A stretch of DNA of 64,000 nucleotides from Yersinia massiliensis (GCF_003048255.1 NZ_CP028487.1:3100001-3164000), one strand, 5' to 3'. Positions 10,157 through 21,203 are shown, counted from the first letter of the stretch. The notes: generated by a model not told the origin, from the sequence alone. Translations and numbers: made by a program.

Positions 10157-11056
10157 GTGTATTCAGGATTGCTGATCATTCTTTTGCCGTTAATCGTAGG
10201 TTATTTGATCCCACTTAGCAGCAAGTCACTCATTCAAATGATCAACCGCTTATTAAGCTGGATGGTCTACGTGATTTTATTCTTTATGGGCATCAGTCTG
10301 GCATTTCTGGAAAATCTCAGTGCTAACTTGCTGCTGATCTTCCAATACACGGGCGTTTTTTTCCTCTGTATTTTTTGCGCCAATCTACTCGGGTTGTTTT
10401 TACTCGAGCGTAAATTACCTTGGCGGAACACACATCGTCAGGAAGCATTACCTTCGCGGCTGCATATGGCGTTGGAATCATTAAAATTATGCGGTGTGGT
10501 GATTATCGGTTTTCTGCTGGGGTTGAGCCAATGGGCATGGCTACAATTTGCGGCAAAAGGCAGCGAACTCGCACTGATCTTCCTGCTGTTTTTAGTCGGT
10601 ATCCAATTGCGTAACAGTGGCATGACACTGCGCCAAATCGTGCTGAACCGCCGTGGCACTATTGTGGCCTTTATCGTCGGCATCAGTGCATTACTCGGCG
10701 GTGCACTCGCCGCTGCATTAATGGGGTTACCGATTAAAACAGGGCTGGCGATGGCTTCTGGTTTCGGTTGGTATTCACTGTCCGGTATTTTGCTGACGGA
10801 TGCATTTGGCCCAGTGATCGGCAGCGCGGCCTTCTTCAATGACTTAGCGCGGGAATTGGTGGCGATCATGCTTATCCCAACGCTAGTTCGCAGTAGCCGC
10901 TCAACGGCGCTAGGCTTGTGTGGTGCGACTTCAATGGACTTTACCTTGCCCGTATTGCAGCGCAGTGGTGGGCTAGAAATGGTCCCTGCGGCCATCGTCC
11001 ACGGATTTTTATTGAGTCTATTGGCACCAGTATTGATCGCATTCTTCTCGTCATAA
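10157..11056 (+). CDS. lysO: L-lysine exporter LysO (YbjE)
   Basis: This is an inner-membrane protein of 299 residues with about eight hydrophobic segments, matching the LysO (YbjE) family. LysO exports L-lysine and toxic analogues such as thialysine. The C-terminal half has the conserved blocks MASGFGWYSLSGILLT and FFNDLARELVAIMLIP, and LGLCGATSMDFTLPVLQR. Translation starts at a GTG with AGGA about 12 nt upstream. It is transcribed towards hcp but is separated from it by a regulated promoter. Confidence 0.95.
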   Translation: MYSGLLIILLPLIVGYLIPLSSKSLIQMINRLLSWMVYVILFFMGISLAFLENLSANLLLIFQYTGVFFLCIFCANLLGLFLLERKLPWRNTHRQEALPSRLHMALESLKLCGVVIIGFLLGLSQWAWLQFAAKGSELALIFLLFLVGIQLRNSGMTLRQIVLNRRGTIVAFIVGISALLGGALAAALMGLPIKTGLAMASGFGWYSLSGILLTDAFGPVIGSAAFFNDLARELVAIMLIPTLVRSSRSTALGLCGATSMDFTLPVLQRSGGLEMVPAAIVHGFLLSLLAPVLIAFFSS

Positions 11057-11139
11057 TGATCACTTTGCGCGGTGAGTCGCACAACTCACTGCGCATCGCC
11101 CTCGCAGCAAAGTGAATAAATTCTCATTCTCAGCAAAAA

Positions 11140-11153
11140 TTGCGCCAAATCAA
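11140..11153 (+). promoter_or_regulatory. FNR-like half-symmetric site upstream of hcp
   Basis: TTGCGCCAAATCAA matches the FNR consensus TTGAT-N4-ATCAA perfectly in the right arm and at three of five positions in the left. It lies about 100 bp before hcp. Anaerobic FNR activation of hcp-hcr is established in E. coli; use of this site here is inferred. Confidence 0.5.
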
Positions 11154-11214
11154 AACAAGTGAAAGTTGCCTTAAATAGGCCTTTTTAAACCAGCCAGACA
11201 TCACTATGCTTTTA

Positions 11215-11237
11215 AACATGCATTACAAATGCACTTT
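11215..11237 (+). promoter_or_regulatory. NsrR-type operator upstream of hcp
   Basis: The dyad ACATGCATT-AC-AAATGCAC closely follows the published NsrR consensus, an inverted ATGCATTT / AAATGCAT. It sits 18-40 bp before the hcp start codon. NsrR is the nitric-oxide-sensing Fe-S repressor known to control hcp-hcr in enterobacteria. Confidence 0.75.
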
Positions 11238-11254
11238 TAAAAGGAAAAATAATT

Positions 11255-12907
11255 ATGTTCTGTGTGCAATGTGAACAAACCATCCGGACACCTGCGGGCA
11301 ATGGCTGCTCTTACGCGCAGGGGATGTGCGGCAAAACGGCAGAAACCTCTGATTTACAAGATTTATTGGTTGCCGTGCTACAAGGACTTTCAGCGTGGGC
11401 ATTGACTGCGCGTGAAGTGGGTATCGTTGATCACCAGATTGACAGCTTTGCACCCAGAGCCTTCTTCTCTACCCTAACCAATGTGAATTTCGATTCAGAC
11501 AGAATCATCGGTTACGCCAAAGAAGCGATTTTACTCCGCCAATCACTGGCAATTCGTTGTCGCCTGCTCGACAGCACGATTACCGTTGATCACCCCTTAG
11601 CTGAACTGCAACTGCTGTCAGATGACATCTCTGCCCTGCAGCAGCAATCACAACAATTTGCCTTGAATAACGACAAAGCAGAAATCGGCGATGACCTTCA
11701 CGGTCTGCGGATGCTGTGTTTGTACGGCCTCAAAGGTGCGGCAGCCTACATGGAACACGCCCACGTATTGGGTCAGTACGATGAGCAGATTTATGCTGAA
11801 TATCATGCCTATATGGCTTGGTTAGGCACGCAACCCCGTGACGTTGACACATTGCTCAATAACGCAATGGGCATTGGCAAAATGAACTTCAACGTGATGG
11901 CCATATTAGACGCAGGTGAAACCCAAGCTTATGGCGATCCACAACCAACGGCCGTTAACGTGCGCCCTGTCGCCGGTAAAGCTATCTTGATATCAGGCCA
12001 TGATCTCAAAGACTTGCAAATGCTGTTGGAACAAACCGAGGGAACTGGCGTTAACATTTACACCCACGGTGAAATGCTGCCTGCCCACGGCTATCCTGAG
12101 TTAAAACGTTATTCACATCTGGTGGGGAACTACGGCAGTGGCTGGCAGAATCAGCAAACTGAATTCGCCAAATTCCCTGGCCCGATCTTGATGACATCCA
12201 ACTGCATCATTGACCCGAATGTGGGCAACTACGGTGATCGCATTTGGACCCGTAGTATTGTTGGCTGGCCGGGTGTGAATCATCTGGAAGGTGATGACTT
12301 CAAGCAGGTGATTGATCAAGCACTGAGTCTGGCGGGCTTCCCGTACAATGAACTGGAGCATCTGATCACCGTCGGTTTTGGTCGTCAAACCCTGCTAAAT
12401 GCTGCTGATACCGTGATTGATTTGGTCGCCACTAAAAAATTACGCCATGTCTTCTTGGTGGGGGGCTGTGATGGTAGCCGCACCGAACGCAGCTATTTCA
12501 CTGATTTTGCCCGCAGTGTGCCGCAAGATTGCATCATCATGACACTGGCCTGCGGCAAATATCGCTTTAACAAACTGGATTTTGGCACACTAGAGGGCTT
12601 ACCACGCCTGCTGGATGTCGGCCAATGTAACGATGCCTACTCTGCCATCATGCTGGCAGTGAAGTTATCAGAAAAATTAGGCTGCACCGTCAATGATTTG
12701 CCTCTCAGTTTAGTGCTGTCATGGTTTGAACAAAAAGCCATTGTCATCCTCCTGACTTTGCTGTCATTAGGCGTCAAAAACATTTATACCGGCCCAACCG
12801 CGCCCGGTTTCCTGACAGATAACCTGATGGGGATCTTGTACGAGAAATTTGGTATGCGCCCTATTACCACCGTTGAACAAGATATGAACGAGATTCTGGG
12901 CAGCTAA
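11255..12907 (+). CDS. hcp: Hydroxylamine reductase / hybrid cluster protein
   Basis: Hcp is a cytoplasmic Fe-S enzyme. It is described as a high-affinity nitric oxide reductase with hydroxylamine reductase activity and as a factor in protein S-nitrosylation. The N-terminal cysteines C3, C6, C18 and C25 have the CX2C-X11-C-X6-C spacing of the cubane cluster. Hybrid-cluster ligands lie further on in blocks such as [13 protein letters not shown] and [18 protein letters not shown]. The 550 residues match enterobacterial Hcp. A strong AAGGA precedes the ATG. It is followed by its reductase hcr 151 bp downstream. Confidence 0.97.
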   Translation: MFCVQCEQTIRTPAGNGCSYAQGMCGKTAETSDLQDLLVAVLQGLSAWALTAREVGIVDHQIDSFAPRAFFSTLTNVNFDSDRIIGYAKEAILLRQSLAIRCRLLDSTITVDHPLAELQLLSDDISALQQQSQQFALNNDKAEIGDDLHGLRMLCLYGLKGAAAYMEHAHVLGQYDEQIYAEYHAYMAWLGTQPRDVDTLLNNAMGIGKMNFNVMAILDAGETQAYGDPQPTAVNVRPVAGKAILISGHDLKDLQMLLEQTEGTGVNIYTHGEMLPAHGYPELKRYSHLVGNYGSGWQNQQTEFAKFPGPILMTSNCIIDPNVGNYGDRIWTRSIVGWPGVNHLEGDDFKQVIDQALSLAGFPYNELEHLITVGFGRQTLLNAADTVIDLVATKKLRHVFLVGGCDGSRTERSYFTDFARSVPQDCIIMTLACGKYRFNKLDFGTLEGLPRLLDVGQCNDAYSAIMLAVKLSEKLGCTVNDLPLSLVLSWFEQKAIVILLTLLSLGVKNIYTGPTAPGFLTDNLMGILYEKFGMRPITTVEQDMNEILGS

Positions 12908-13058
12908 GCCTCTATTTTTCGATAGCTTAGCGTGAGGTCAATGTGACGTAAGTTCATCGAGCAATACCACCTTGCCCGGCCAGTGCAGTTTAGCGCCATT
13001 GGTCGGGCATGATTCCTATTTCTAGCCCGAAAATGACCTGATTTGTTGTGAGGCCCCG

Positions 13059-14081
13059 ATGACCGATTTTATCCCAGCTGATTGCCCCACCGCCCTTTGT
13101 CCTAACCGTATGCAAGTCCACTCTATCGTGCAAGAAACCCCCGATGTCTGGAGCCTGCGGCTGATTAATCATGACTTTTATGCTTACTTACCGGGGCAAT
13201 ATGCTTTGGTCAGTATCCGCAACAGTGATGAAACCTTGCGTGCATATACCTTGTCCTCCACACCCGGATTAAGCCCTTTTATCCAACTGACTGTGCGCTG
13301 TTTAGTCCAAGGTGAAGGCTCCAACTGGTTAACCCAACACGTTAATGAAGGCGATTATCTGTGGCTTTCCGATGCTCAGGGTGAATTTACTTGTGCCCAT
13401 GCTGATGATGACCACTACCTGATGCTGGCTGCGGGTTGCGGCGTCACACCCGTGATGTCAATGTGCCGTGACTTATTGGCTCAGCGTAAACACGCCGATA
13501 TTCGGGTGATTTTTAATGTGCGTTCACCCGCAGATGTGATTTTTGCCGATGAGTGGCAACAGTTATTGCAGCGCTATCCACAACAACTGCAACTCACTTT
13601 GATGGCTGAGCAAGCCGCGACAGACGGCTTTATCGCCGGAAGAATCACCACTGATGTAATGCAGCATGTTGCGCCCGATATTACCCAGCGCCGAGTGATG
13701 ACCTGTGGCCCAGCCCCCTATATGGATTGGGTCGAGCAATATTGCCGTGAGCAATCCGTTCCTGCGGATCATTTCCAGAAAGAGCAGTTCCGCACTGCGG
13801 ATAGCGATATAGACACTAGCAATGAATTGACGATGACCATCAGCCACCCACTGAGAAGCGTGAAAGTTCCGGTCGGCACTTCACTGCTGTTTGCATTAGA
13901 ACAGCATAAAGTCCCCGTCATGGCCGCCTGCCGCGCCGGTGTTTGCGGCTCTTGTAAAACACGCATTCTGCACGGTGAATACACCACCACCAGCACCATG
14001 ACCCTCACTCCCGAAGAGATCGCCCAAGGCTATGTTTTGGCGTGCAGTTGTCAGCTACAAGGTGACGTTCAATTGGCATAA
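13059..14081 (+). CDS. hcr: NADH oxidoreductase Hcr
   Basis: Hcr is the electron donor for Hcp. The order is an FAD-binding ferredoxin-reductase domain (RAYTLSSTPG), an NAD-binding domain (LAAGCGVTPVMSMCRDLL), and a C-terminal plant-type [2Fe-2S] domain with CRAGVCGSCKT and a later CSC. Length is 340 residues. It probably shares a transcript with hcp, and therefore the NsrR/FNR-like control region upstream of that gene. Confidence 0.96.
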   Translation: MTDFIPADCPTALCPNRMQVHSIVQETPDVWSLRLINHDFYAYLPGQYALVSIRNSDETLRAYTLSSTPGLSPFIQLTVRCLVQGEGSNWLTQHVNEGDYLWLSDAQGEFTCAHADDDHYLMLAAGCGVTPVMSMCRDLLAQRKHADIRVIFNVRSPADVIFADEWQQLLQRYPQQLQLTLMAEQAATDGFIAGRITTDVMQHVAPDITQRRVMTCGPAPYMDWVEQYCREQSVPADHFQKEQFRTADSDIDTSNELTMTISHPLRSVKVPVGTSLLFALEQHKVPVMAACRAGVCGSCKTRILHGEYTTTSTMTLTPEEIAQGYVLACSCQLQGDVQLA

Positions 14082-14180
14082 GTGTTTGACTAATGCCGTC
14101 ACGGAATTTATCGCCCCATGCTACCCATCCATATTATCCATGGGGCAATTCCTCGCCTTAATAGAGCAAAAATGGTTAAA

Positions 14181-14195
14181 CACGCCATACTTTGA
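14181..14195 (+). promoter_or_regulatory. Possible sigma-S type -10 element of poxB
   Basis: CGCCATACTTT, about 50 bp before poxB, resembles the extended -10 (C-TAYACTT) favoured by RpoS. E. coli poxB is RpoS-dependent. This is a motif match by eye only. Confidence 0.3.
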
Positions 14196-14239
14196 CCTCA
14201 TAGAATAATGACTCGCCATTAATCATTGAGGGTACAAAG

Positions 14240-15961
14240 ATGAAGCAAACTGTGGCAACACTGGTCGCTAAAACATTGGAACAAGCTGGCGTGAAGCGCA
14301 TTTGGGGGGTAACCGGAGACTCACTCAACGGGTTAAGTGATAGCCTGCACCGAATGGGTACCATTGAATGGCTCGGCACTCGTCATGAGGAAGTCGCGGC
14401 TTTCGCCGCTGGCGCTGAGGCACAACTGACAGGGCAACTGGCCGTTTGTGCAGGCTCCTGTGGCCCCGGTAACCTGCATCTGATCAATGGTTTATTTGAT
14501 TGTCATCGTAACCATGTGCCGGTATTAGCCATTGCCGCACATATTCCCTCAAGTGAAATTGGCAGCGGTTATTTTCAGGAAACCCACCCGCAAGAGTTAT
14601 TCCGCGAATGCAGTCACTACTGCGAATTAGTGTCCAATCCGGAACAGTTACCACGTGTGCTCGAAATCGCCATGCGCAAAGCGATTCTTAACCGTGGGGT
14701 TTCAGTGATCGTGTTACCGGGTGATGTTGCGCTACAACCTGCCCCCGAAGAGGCGGCTATCCTGTGGCAAACACCGAAATTACCGCTGGTTCAGCCGCTG
14801 ATGAGCGAGTTGAACATTTTGGCGCAAACGCTGAATAAGGCAAAAAATATCACGCTGATGTGTGGTAGCGGATGCGCCGATGCGCATGATGAAGTGGTGA
14901 AACTGGCTGAAATGCTGCAAGCCCCTGTGGTCCATGCGCTACGGGGCAAAGAACATATTGAGTGGGACAACCCTTACAGCGTGGGAATGACCGGTTTGAT
15001 TGGGTTTTCCTCCGGTTATCACGCCATGATGAATGCTGATACGCTGGTTTTACTTGGCACCCAATTCCCCTACCGCGCCTTTTACCCCAGCAAAGCGAAT
15101 ATCATCCAGATTGATATCAACCCCGGCAGCATAGGGGCTCACTGCCCAGTGAACATGGCGCTGGTCGGTGATATCAAAACGACACTCAGCGCGCTGTTAC
15201 CGCAGTTGGACGCTAAAAGTGATAACAAATTTTTAGAAAAAGCGCTGGAGCACTATCGCACCACCCGCAAAGATCTGGATGGGCTGGCGACCGCGAATGA
15301 CAACCAACCGATCCACCCACAATATCTGGCGCAACAAATCAGCCGCCATGCTACGGATGATGCTATTTTCACCTGCGATGTGGGTACGCCAACGGTGTGG
15401 GCAGCCCGCTATCTTGAAATGAACGGCAAGCGGCGCTTACTGGGTTCTTTCAACCACGGTTCGATGGCCAACGCCATGCCGCAAGCCATTGGTGCGCAAG
15501 CTACCGCGCCTGACCGACAAGTGGTTGCTTTATGCGGTGACGGCGGTTTCACCATGTTAATGGGGGATTTCCTCACACTGGCACAGCTAAAGTTGCCGGT
15601 GAAAATCGTGGTATTTAATAACAGTGTGTTGGGGTTTGTGGCGATGGAGATGAAAGCCGGTGGCTATCTGACGGATGGCACGGACTTGCATAACCCTGAC
15701 TTTGCCGCAATTGCCAATGCTGCTGGCATTAAGGGGATCCGAGTCGAAAAAGCCTCAGAACTGGATGCCGCATTGGAAAGTGCCTTTGCTCATCCGGGGC
15801 CAGTGTTAGTGGATGTGGTCACCGCCAAGCAGGAACTATCGATGCCACCACAAATAAAGTTCGATCAGGCCAAAGGTTTCAGCCTGTATATGCTCAGGGC
15901 CATTATCAACGGACGTGGTGATGAAGTCGTCGAACTGGCAAAAACCAATTGGCTACGTTAA
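14240..15961 (+). CDS. poxB: Pyruvate dehydrogenase (ubiquinone) / pyruvate oxidase
   Basis: PoxB decarboxylates pyruvate to acetate and CO2 and passes electrons to ubiquinone at the inner membrane. It is a TPP- and FAD-dependent peripheral membrane enzyme. The activating glutamate is in [11 protein letters not shown] (E50). The TPP-binding block [12 protein letters not shown] ends at VVFNN. The C-terminal amphipathic region mediates lipid activation in E. coli PoxB. The 573 residues agree with the 572 of E. coli. Confidence 0.97.
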   Translation: MKQTVATLVAKTLEQAGVKRIWGVTGDSLNGLSDSLHRMGTIEWLGTRHEEVAAFAAGAEAQLTGQLAVCAGSCGPGNLHLINGLFDCHRNHVPVLAIAAHIPSSEIGSGYFQETHPQELFRECSHYCELVSNPEQLPRVLEIAMRKAILNRGVSVIVLPGDVALQPAPEEAAILWQTPKLPLVQPLMSELNILAQTLNKAKNITLMCGSGCADAHDEVVKLAEMLQAPVVHALRGKEHIEWDNPYSVGMTGLIGFSSGYHAMMNADTLVLLGTQFPYRAFYPSKANIIQIDINPGSIGAHCPVNMALVGDIKTTLSALLPQLDAKSDNKFLEKALEHYRTTRKDLDGLATANDNQPIHPQYLAQQISRHATDDAIFTCDVGTPTVWAARYLEMNGKRRLLGSFNHGSMANAMPQAIGAQATAPDRQVVALCGDGGFTMLMGDFLTLAQLKLPVKIVVFNNSVLGFVAMEMKAGGYLTDGTDLHNPDFAAIANAAGIKGIRVEKASELDAALESAFAHPGPVLVDVVTAKQELSMPPQIKFDQAKGFSLYMLRAIINGRGDEVVELAKTNWLR

Positions 15962-16300
15962 CACTTTTAAGGTAACGCTCAGGTTGTTATTCGCTCTCTA
16001 GGCTGAGTCATCAGCCTTTATCGCCCCACCATTAACCATCGACTATTAACCATGACGAAAGCGGCGACTTAGCCGCATTCGTCGCATTCCACTCTGCTGA
16101 CTCATTCGAGTCTGAACCCTTATCATTGATAATGTTGCGTAAGCGAATAATGTGCCGTAAGCGGATAATGTGGCGTAAGCGACACTTTCTGTTTATCGCG
16201 CTATTAAATCGCTTATAGAGGCGTAGAGTCTTTTATAGATTAACTGTCATCACGTTCACTTTATAATCAGCAGGCTAATTGTATTGATGGTGGTATTTCT
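15962..16300. other. poxB-methyltransferase intergenic region
   Basis: This 339-bp non-coding stretch contains three tandem 18-bp repeats (separate entry) and, by position, the promoter of the methyltransferase gene. No clear terminator for poxB is visible. Confidence 0.6.
16129..16182. repeat. Three tandem 18-bp repeats downstream of poxB
   Basis: Units at 16129, 16147 and 16165 read ATAATGTTGCGTAAGCGA, ATAATGTGCCGTAAGCGG and ATAATGTGGCGTAAGCGA. A looser similar piece (TTATCGCGCTATTAAATCGC) follows. This is the third intergenic 17-18-bp triplet in the window. Confidence 0.9.
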
Positions 16301-17224
16301 ATGCTAAAAAAAGCGAAGTCAGGGGTATCAGCAACCGCTGAATTGACCTGTTTGCTCCGAGCAAAGTCATACGGCGAAAAAAGGCCGCAATTGAAATGTG
16401 ATGATTACGTCGCGGTCATTCTGAGTCAGACCTTTCACTCGTTCTTTTCGATGATTCAGAAAACCTTTCTGTTAGGGGATGATGTCGTTAATCTCGCGAC
16501 CCCTGTTGGTATTTATCCCTACATTGTCGCTCGCACTTTATATATCGATCAGATTGTGCAAAAAACGGCTGGGCGCTTCAGTAAAATATTTATTCTGGGG
16601 GCCGGTTATGATTCGAGAGCAATTCGTTTTCATCACTCCCTGCAACATAGTCGCATCTTTGAAATTGACCATCCGACTATGCAGCAAAATAAAATAGAGA
16701 AACTGGCCAAAGCTCACATCACGCCGCCATCTAATCTGACGTTTATTCCCCTCGATTTTAACCAACAAAATCTGGCTGACACACTGGCCGCCCTCCCGTT
16801 GCAGCCCGGCGAGAAATGCCTATTTTTGCTGGAAGGCTTGTTGATGTATCTGACCCACCCGCAGGTAAAATCGCTGTTCAGTGCCATCAGTGACTACAGC
16901 AGCGATGGTAGCCAGATTATTTTCGATTTTGTTTATGACCATCTATTAGTGAGTGACCATAAATTCGTGGCTACCTCTGCCATGACGGATGAATATGGCG
17001 TAAAAGAAAGTGTTGAAGGGGTTCGCAGCCTTGGTGAAGAATGGACATTTGGTATTGCAGAGAAAGGGTTAGACGCATTCCTCCAGCAATATGGTTTGAC
17101 ATTATTGGATAGGGCTGACGCGCGCGAATTGGAAAAACGTTTTTTTACTGATAACCAAGGGAAATGCCTAGAGAAAATTAATACTGCTTCATGTTTAGTT
17201 TATGCCACTCGAGAAATATCCTAA
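16301..17224 (+). CDS. Class I SAM-dependent methyltransferase, LCMT-like family
   Basis: This 307-residue protein has the leucine-carboxyl-methyltransferase-like (PF04072) layout. The SAM-binding motif I is FILGAGYDSRAIRF (near 100). The acidic motif II end is RIFEIDHPTMQQNK, and LFLLEGLLMYL is motif IV-like. Bacterial members include polyketide O-methyltransferases and many of unknown substrate, so I assign no substrate. It is absent between poxB and ltaE in E. coli, so it is an insertion in an otherwise syntenic block. The Shine-Dalgarno sequence is weak. Confidence 0.85.
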   Translation: MLKKAKSGVSATAELTCLLRAKSYGEKRPQLKCDDYVAVILSQTFHSFFSMIQKTFLLGDDVVNLATPVGIYPYIVARTLYIDQIVQKTAGRFSKIFILGAGYDSRAIRFHHSLQHSRIFEIDHPTMQQNKIEKLAKAHITPPSNLTFIPLDFNQQNLADTLAALPLQPGEKCLFLLEGLLMYLTHPQVKSLFSAISDYSSDGSQIIFDFVYDHLLVSDHKFVATSAMTDEYGVKESVEGVRSLGEEWTFGIAEKGLDAFLQQYGLTLLDRADARELEKRFFTDNQGKCLEKINTASCLVYATREIS

Positions 17225-17375
17225 TAAATCAGTGAATAATCACAATTTTATTCATTTTCCATTAATCTGATAAGCAATATTCACAATATCTATAAATAAA
17301 ACCCGCCACGCCTTTCTTGTTTTATCAATCTGGCTATGATGAAGCATGCCCCTTTATTCTGACCGTGAGAAAATT

Positions 17376-18395
17376 ATGCTGATCGATTTACGCAGTGACA
17401 CAGTAACGCAACCTAACGCCGCGATGCGCAATGCCATGGCCAATGCTGAAGTAGGTGATGATGTGTATGGCGATGACCCGACAGTCAATGCGTTGGAAGC
17501 CAAAGCCGCGAGTTTATCAGGCAAAGAAGCAGCCTTGTTTTTGCCAACCGGTACACAAGCGAACTTAGTCGCATTATTGACTCACTGCCAACGAGGTGAA
17601 GAGTATATCGTTGGTCAAAAAGCGCATAACTACTTGTATGAAGCAGGCGGTGCCGCGGTACTCGGCAGCATTCAGCCACAACCCATTGATGCCAACGATG
17701 ACGGCACCCTACCGCTGGATAAAGTCTTAGCCGCGATCAAACCTGATGATATTCATTTTGCCCAAACTCGATTACTCAGTTTGGAAAATACCCATAGCGG
17801 CAAAGTGTTGCCACTGGATTATTTACAGCAAGCATGGGCACTGACTCGGGTAAAGAAACTGGCGTTGCATATTGATGGTGCACGTATTTTTAATGCCGCC
17901 GTTGCACTAAATGTGCCGTTGAGCGAGATCAGTCAATATTGCGATACGCTGACGATTTGCCTCTCTAAAGGGCTGGGGACGCCAGTGGGATCGTTGTTGT
18001 GTGGCAGTGCTGAATACATCCAACGCGCGCGTCGCTGGCGTAAAATGACCGGTGGTGGCATGCGTCAAGCCGGGATCCTCGCCGCCGCAGGGCTATACGC
18101 GCTGGAACACAATGTCGCTCGATTAAAAGAGGATCACGACAATGCCGCTTGGCTCGAGCAACAGCTGCGCTCATTGGATGTCGATATTGTGGCACCCGGC
18201 GCGCAAACTAACGTGCTGTATATCAAGCAATCTGCCGAGTCTGCTGCCAAATTTGGCCCTTGGATGCGCGAACGCGGCGTATTAATCAGTGCTGGACCCA
18301 TCACCCGAATGATTACTCACATCAATATCAGCCGCCAAGATCTGGAAAAAGTCGTGGCACTGTGGCGTGAATTTTTGCTCGAGCAACGCTCATGA
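17376..18395 (+). CDS. ltaE: Low-specificity L-threonine aldolase
   Basis: LtaE is a PLP-dependent aldolase that splits L-threonine and L-allo-threonine into glycine and acetaldehyde. The N-terminus [13 protein letters not shown] is typical, so I use the ATG at 17376 and not the upstream one at 17346. The PLP-lysine motif is in [12 protein letters not shown], and [11 protein letters not shown] supplies the cofactor-binding aspartate. The stop overlaps the ybjT start by 4 bp (ATGA), indicating an operon. Confidence 0.96.
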   Translation: MLIDLRSDTVTQPNAAMRNAMANAEVGDDVYGDDPTVNALEAKAASLSGKEAALFLPTGTQANLVALLTHCQRGEEYIVGQKAHNYLYEAGGAAVLGSIQPQPIDANDDGTLPLDKVLAAIKPDDIHFAQTRLLSLENTHSGKVLPLDYLQQAWALTRVKKLALHIDGARIFNAAVALNVPLSEISQYCDTLTICLSKGLGTPVGSLLCGSAEYIQRARRWRKMTGGGMRQAGILAAAGLYALEHNVARLKEDHDNAAWLEQQLRSLDVDIVAPGAQTNVLYIKQSAESAAKFGPWMRERGVLISAGPITRMITHINISRQDLEKVVALWREFLLEQRS

Positions 18396-19882
18396 CCCCG
18401 CAACGGATATTAGTGCTTGGCGCGAGTGGCTATATTGGCCAGCATCTGATCCCTAAACTCAGCCAACAGGGCCATCATGTGACTGCCGCCGCTCGCCGGA
18501 TCGAGTGGTTAAACGAGCAGCAATGGCCCGGTGTCCAATGCCGTTTTGTCGATCTTTACCAACCTGCCACTCTCAATGCTGCGTTACAGGATATTGATGT
18601 TGTCTATTTTCTGGTCCATGGCATGGGTGACGGGCAAGATTTGATTGAGCAGGAACGTATTGCAGCTAACAATATGAAGGCCGCACTGCAAGCGCCATCA
18701 TCAACGGTGAAACAAGTTATTTATCTCGGCGCATTACAACCGGGGAATAACAGTTCATCCCACCTGATTGCCCGTAAACTGACCGGTGATTTGTTGCGCC
18801 AAAGTGGTCTTCCCGTGACAGAGCTGCGCGCCAGTATCATTGTCGGCCCCGGCTCTGCCGCTTTTGAAGTGATGCGCGACATGGTTTATAACCTGCCCAT
18901 CCTGACACCACCACGCTGGGTACGTTCAAAATCTTCCCCCGTTGCACTGGAAAATCTGTTGGTTTATCTCACAGAAATGCTCAATCATCCGGCGCAAGAA
19001 AACCGTATTTTTGATGTCGCAGGGCCGGAATATATCAGCTATCAAACGCTGTTCGAACGCTTTATTGCCATCAGTGGTAAGCGGCGTTGGTTGATTCCAA
19101 TCCCATTGCCCACCCGATTTATCTCGGTGTATTTCATCAGCATGATCACCTCAGTACCAACGCCCATTGCCAGCGCATTAATCGAGGGTTTGAACCACGA
19201 TTTACCCGCCGATGGTGAAGCGTTGCAAGCGCTGATCCCCCAACAGTTAATTCGTTTTGACGATGCAGTCAAAGAGACGTTGCGCCGTGAGGATGAAGTG
19301 GTGGATTCCGCTGATTGGGGCTATGACCCCGAGGCTCGCGCCCGTTGGCGACCCGGTTACGGATTCTATCCGAAGCAAGCAGGTTGCCAGCTTTACACCA
19401 CGGCATCGAGTGAAGCACTTTGGCATGTGGTACAGCAAATCGGTGGGAAAGAAGGCTATTTCTATGGCAACCCACTCTGGAAAATCCGTGCTTGGATGGA
19501 CGATATTGCCGGTGGTGGTGTGGTTTATGGCCGCCCTGACCGTGACACGCTGGAGTTGGGTGATCTGGTTGATGGCTGGAAAGTCATTACCGTCAAACCA
19601 TTGCGCCAATTAGCGATGATGTTCGGCATGAAAGCGCCCGGTTTAGGCCGGCTAACCTTTACTATCAAGGATATGGGTGGAAACCGCTGTTTTGATGTAC
19701 GAGCATGGTGGCATCCGGCAGGTTTTAGCGGTTTACTTTATTGGTTTGTCATGATGCCGGCACATCTGTTTATTTTTCGTGGGATGGCAAAACGCATTGC
19801 CACACTGGCGGAACAGTATGATCGCGAGCATCAGCCTGGGATATTAGGGCAAAGCGAACCAAATTCAGACAAATCAGCGTAA
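18392..19882 (+). CDS. ybjT: SDR-family oxidoreductase YbjT with DUF2867 domain
   Basis: The N-terminus is an NAD(P)-binding Rossmann fold ([15 protein letters not shown], residues 8-22), of the atypical SDR type. The C-terminal third (about 320-480) matches the DUF2867 part of YbjT. E. coli YbjT is a predicted oxidoreductase with unknown substrate. It overlaps ltaE by 4 bp and is followed by a strong terminator, so ltaE-ybjT is a two-gene unit. Confidence 0.93.
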   Translation: MTPQRILVLGASGYIGQHLIPKLSQQGHHVTAAARRIEWLNEQQWPGVQCRFVDLYQPATLNAALQDIDVVYFLVHGMGDGQDLIEQERIAANNMKAALQAPSSTVKQVIYLGALQPGNNSSSHLIARKLTGDLLRQSGLPVTELRASIIVGPGSAAFEVMRDMVYNLPILTPPRWVRSKSSPVALENLLVYLTEMLNHPAQENRIFDVAGPEYISYQTLFERFIAISGKRRWLIPIPLPTRFISVYFISMITSVPTPIASALIEGLNHDLPADGEALQALIPQQLIRFDDAVKETLRREDEVVDSADWGYDPEARARWRPGYGFYPKQAGCQLYTTASSEALWHVVQQIGGKEGYFYGNPLWKIRAWMDDIAGGGVVYGRPDRDTLELGDLVDGWKVITVKPLRQLAMMFGMKAPGLGRLTFTIKDMGGNRCFDVRAWWHPAGFSGLLYWFVMMPAHLFIFRGMAKRIATLAEQYDREHQPGILGQSEPNSDKSA

Positions 19883-19886
19883 TGAA

Positions 19887-19927
19887 CCAAAAGGCCGATA
19901 AATAGCGGTTATTTGTCGGCCTTTTGG
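19887..19927 (+). terminator. Intrinsic terminator after ltaE-ybjT
   Basis: A 12-bp perfect stem, CCAAAAGGCCGA at 19887-19898 with TCGGCCTTTTGG at 19916-19927, begins 5 bp after the ybjT stop. The right arm contains four Ts. Confidence 0.85.
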
Positions 19928-20057
19928 CCCTTTTGTCATATTCTTCTCCAAAGTCATATTGCATAGCGCATCATTTCACGGAAGAATGGCATCTTATTTG
20001 CTGAGCGAATAATTCTATGCGCTAGCATTCTGATTTTTGGTGGGAACCGAATTCGCT

Positions 20058-21068
20058 ATGAAGGTATTGGTCACCGGTGCAACCTGTGGGTTAGGCCGAA
20101 ATGCCGTTGAATATCTCCGTCGTCAGGGTATCAAAGTCATCGCCGCCGGTAACAATCCGGCGATGGGAACATTACTGACCAAAATGGGCGCTGAATTTAT
20201 TCATGCGGATCTGACGAATCTGGTTTCCTCGCAGGCAAAAGCCATGTTGGCTAATGTCGACACCCTGTGGCATTGCTCCGGCTTTACCTCGCCGTGGGGG
20301 ACGGAAGAAGCGTTTGAGTTGGCCAACGTGCGTGCCACTCGCCGCCTCGGTGAATGGGCTGCCGCCTATGGTGTGGAGAATTTTATTCATATCTCCTCAC
20401 CCGCGATTTATTTCGATTTTCATCATCACCGTAATATTCAGGAAGATTTCCGCCCCGCGCGTTACGCCAATGAATTCGCCCGCAGTAAAGCAGCCGGTGA
20501 AGAAGTCATTGAACAATTGGCGCTGTCCAACCCGCAAACCCATTTTACGATCCTGCGCCCGCAAGGTTTATTCGGCCCTCACGATAAAGTGATGCTGCCG
20601 CGCCTACTACAGATGATCAAATATTATGGCACTCTGCTACTGCCTCGGGGTGGTAATGCTTTGGTGGACATGACTTATCTGGAAAACGCGGTGCATGCTA
20701 TGTGGTTGGCGACTCAAAGCCAAAATACGCTGTCGGGCCGCGCTTATAACATTACTAATCAGCAGCCCCGCCCGTTACGCACTATCGTGCAACATCTGTT
20801 AGAAGAGCTGTCGATGCCGTGCCGTATTCGTTCCGTGCCTTATCCGATGATGGATATCATGGCCAGAACGATGGAAAAACTGGGGAATAAGGCCGAGAAA
20901 GAGCCAGTATTGACTCACTATGCTGCCGCTAAACTCAACTTTGATATGACGCTAGATACCCGCCGAGCCGAGCAAGAATTGGGCTATCGCCCGATAGTGT
21001 CGCTCGACGAAGGCATTATTCGCACCGCCCGCTGGATAAAACAGCATGGCAAATTAAGTGGGCAATAA
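20058..21068 (+). CDS. ybjS: NAD-dependent epimerase/dehydratase family protein YbjS
   Basis: This is an extended-SDR protein of about 336 residues with the NAD motif [18 protein letters not shown] at the N-terminus. The E. coli homologue YbjS has no proven substrate. I use the ATG at 20058 because the protein then begins MKVLVTGAT. In the segment that normally carries YxxxK, the window shows FARSKAAGE, so Phe appears to occupy the catalytic Tyr position (a Tyr lies four residues earlier). E. coli neighbours amiD and ybjQ are missing downstream. Confidence 0.9.
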   Translation: MKVLVTGATCGLGRNAVEYLRRQGIKVIAAGNNPAMGTLLTKMGAEFIHADLTNLVSSQAKAMLANVDTLWHCSGFTSPWGTEEAFELANVRATRRLGEWAAAYGVENFIHISSPAIYFDFHHHRNIQEDFRPARYANEFARSKAAGEEVIEQLALSNPQTHFTILRPQGLFGPHDKVMLPRLLQMIKYYGTLLLPRGGNALVDMTYLENAVHAMWLATQSQNTLSGRAYNITNQQPRPLRTIVQHLLEELSMPCRIRSVPYPMMDIMARTMEKLGNKAEKEPVLTHYAAAKLNFDMTLDTRRAEQELGYRPIVSLDEGIIRTARWIKQHGKLSGQ

Positions 21069-21203
21069 AGCTGTTCATTTATAAGAACATGCTAGGCATA
21101 GCTTGGCTGAATGAGACAATCTCCTGCAAGCGTGAAACTGTCAAGAAAATAGGTCTATACTACAATCACTTTCATAACAGATTCTTTCACCTAAGGTCAT
21201 CAT

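Noticed and set aside
10438..11082. 214-codon minus-strand frame over lysO
   Set aside because: Antisense shadow of the conserved exporter gene, with no known family.
14111..14149. Terminator after hcr (GCCCCAT with ATGGGGC)
   Set aside because: The 20-nt loop and lack of a T run make it unconvincing.
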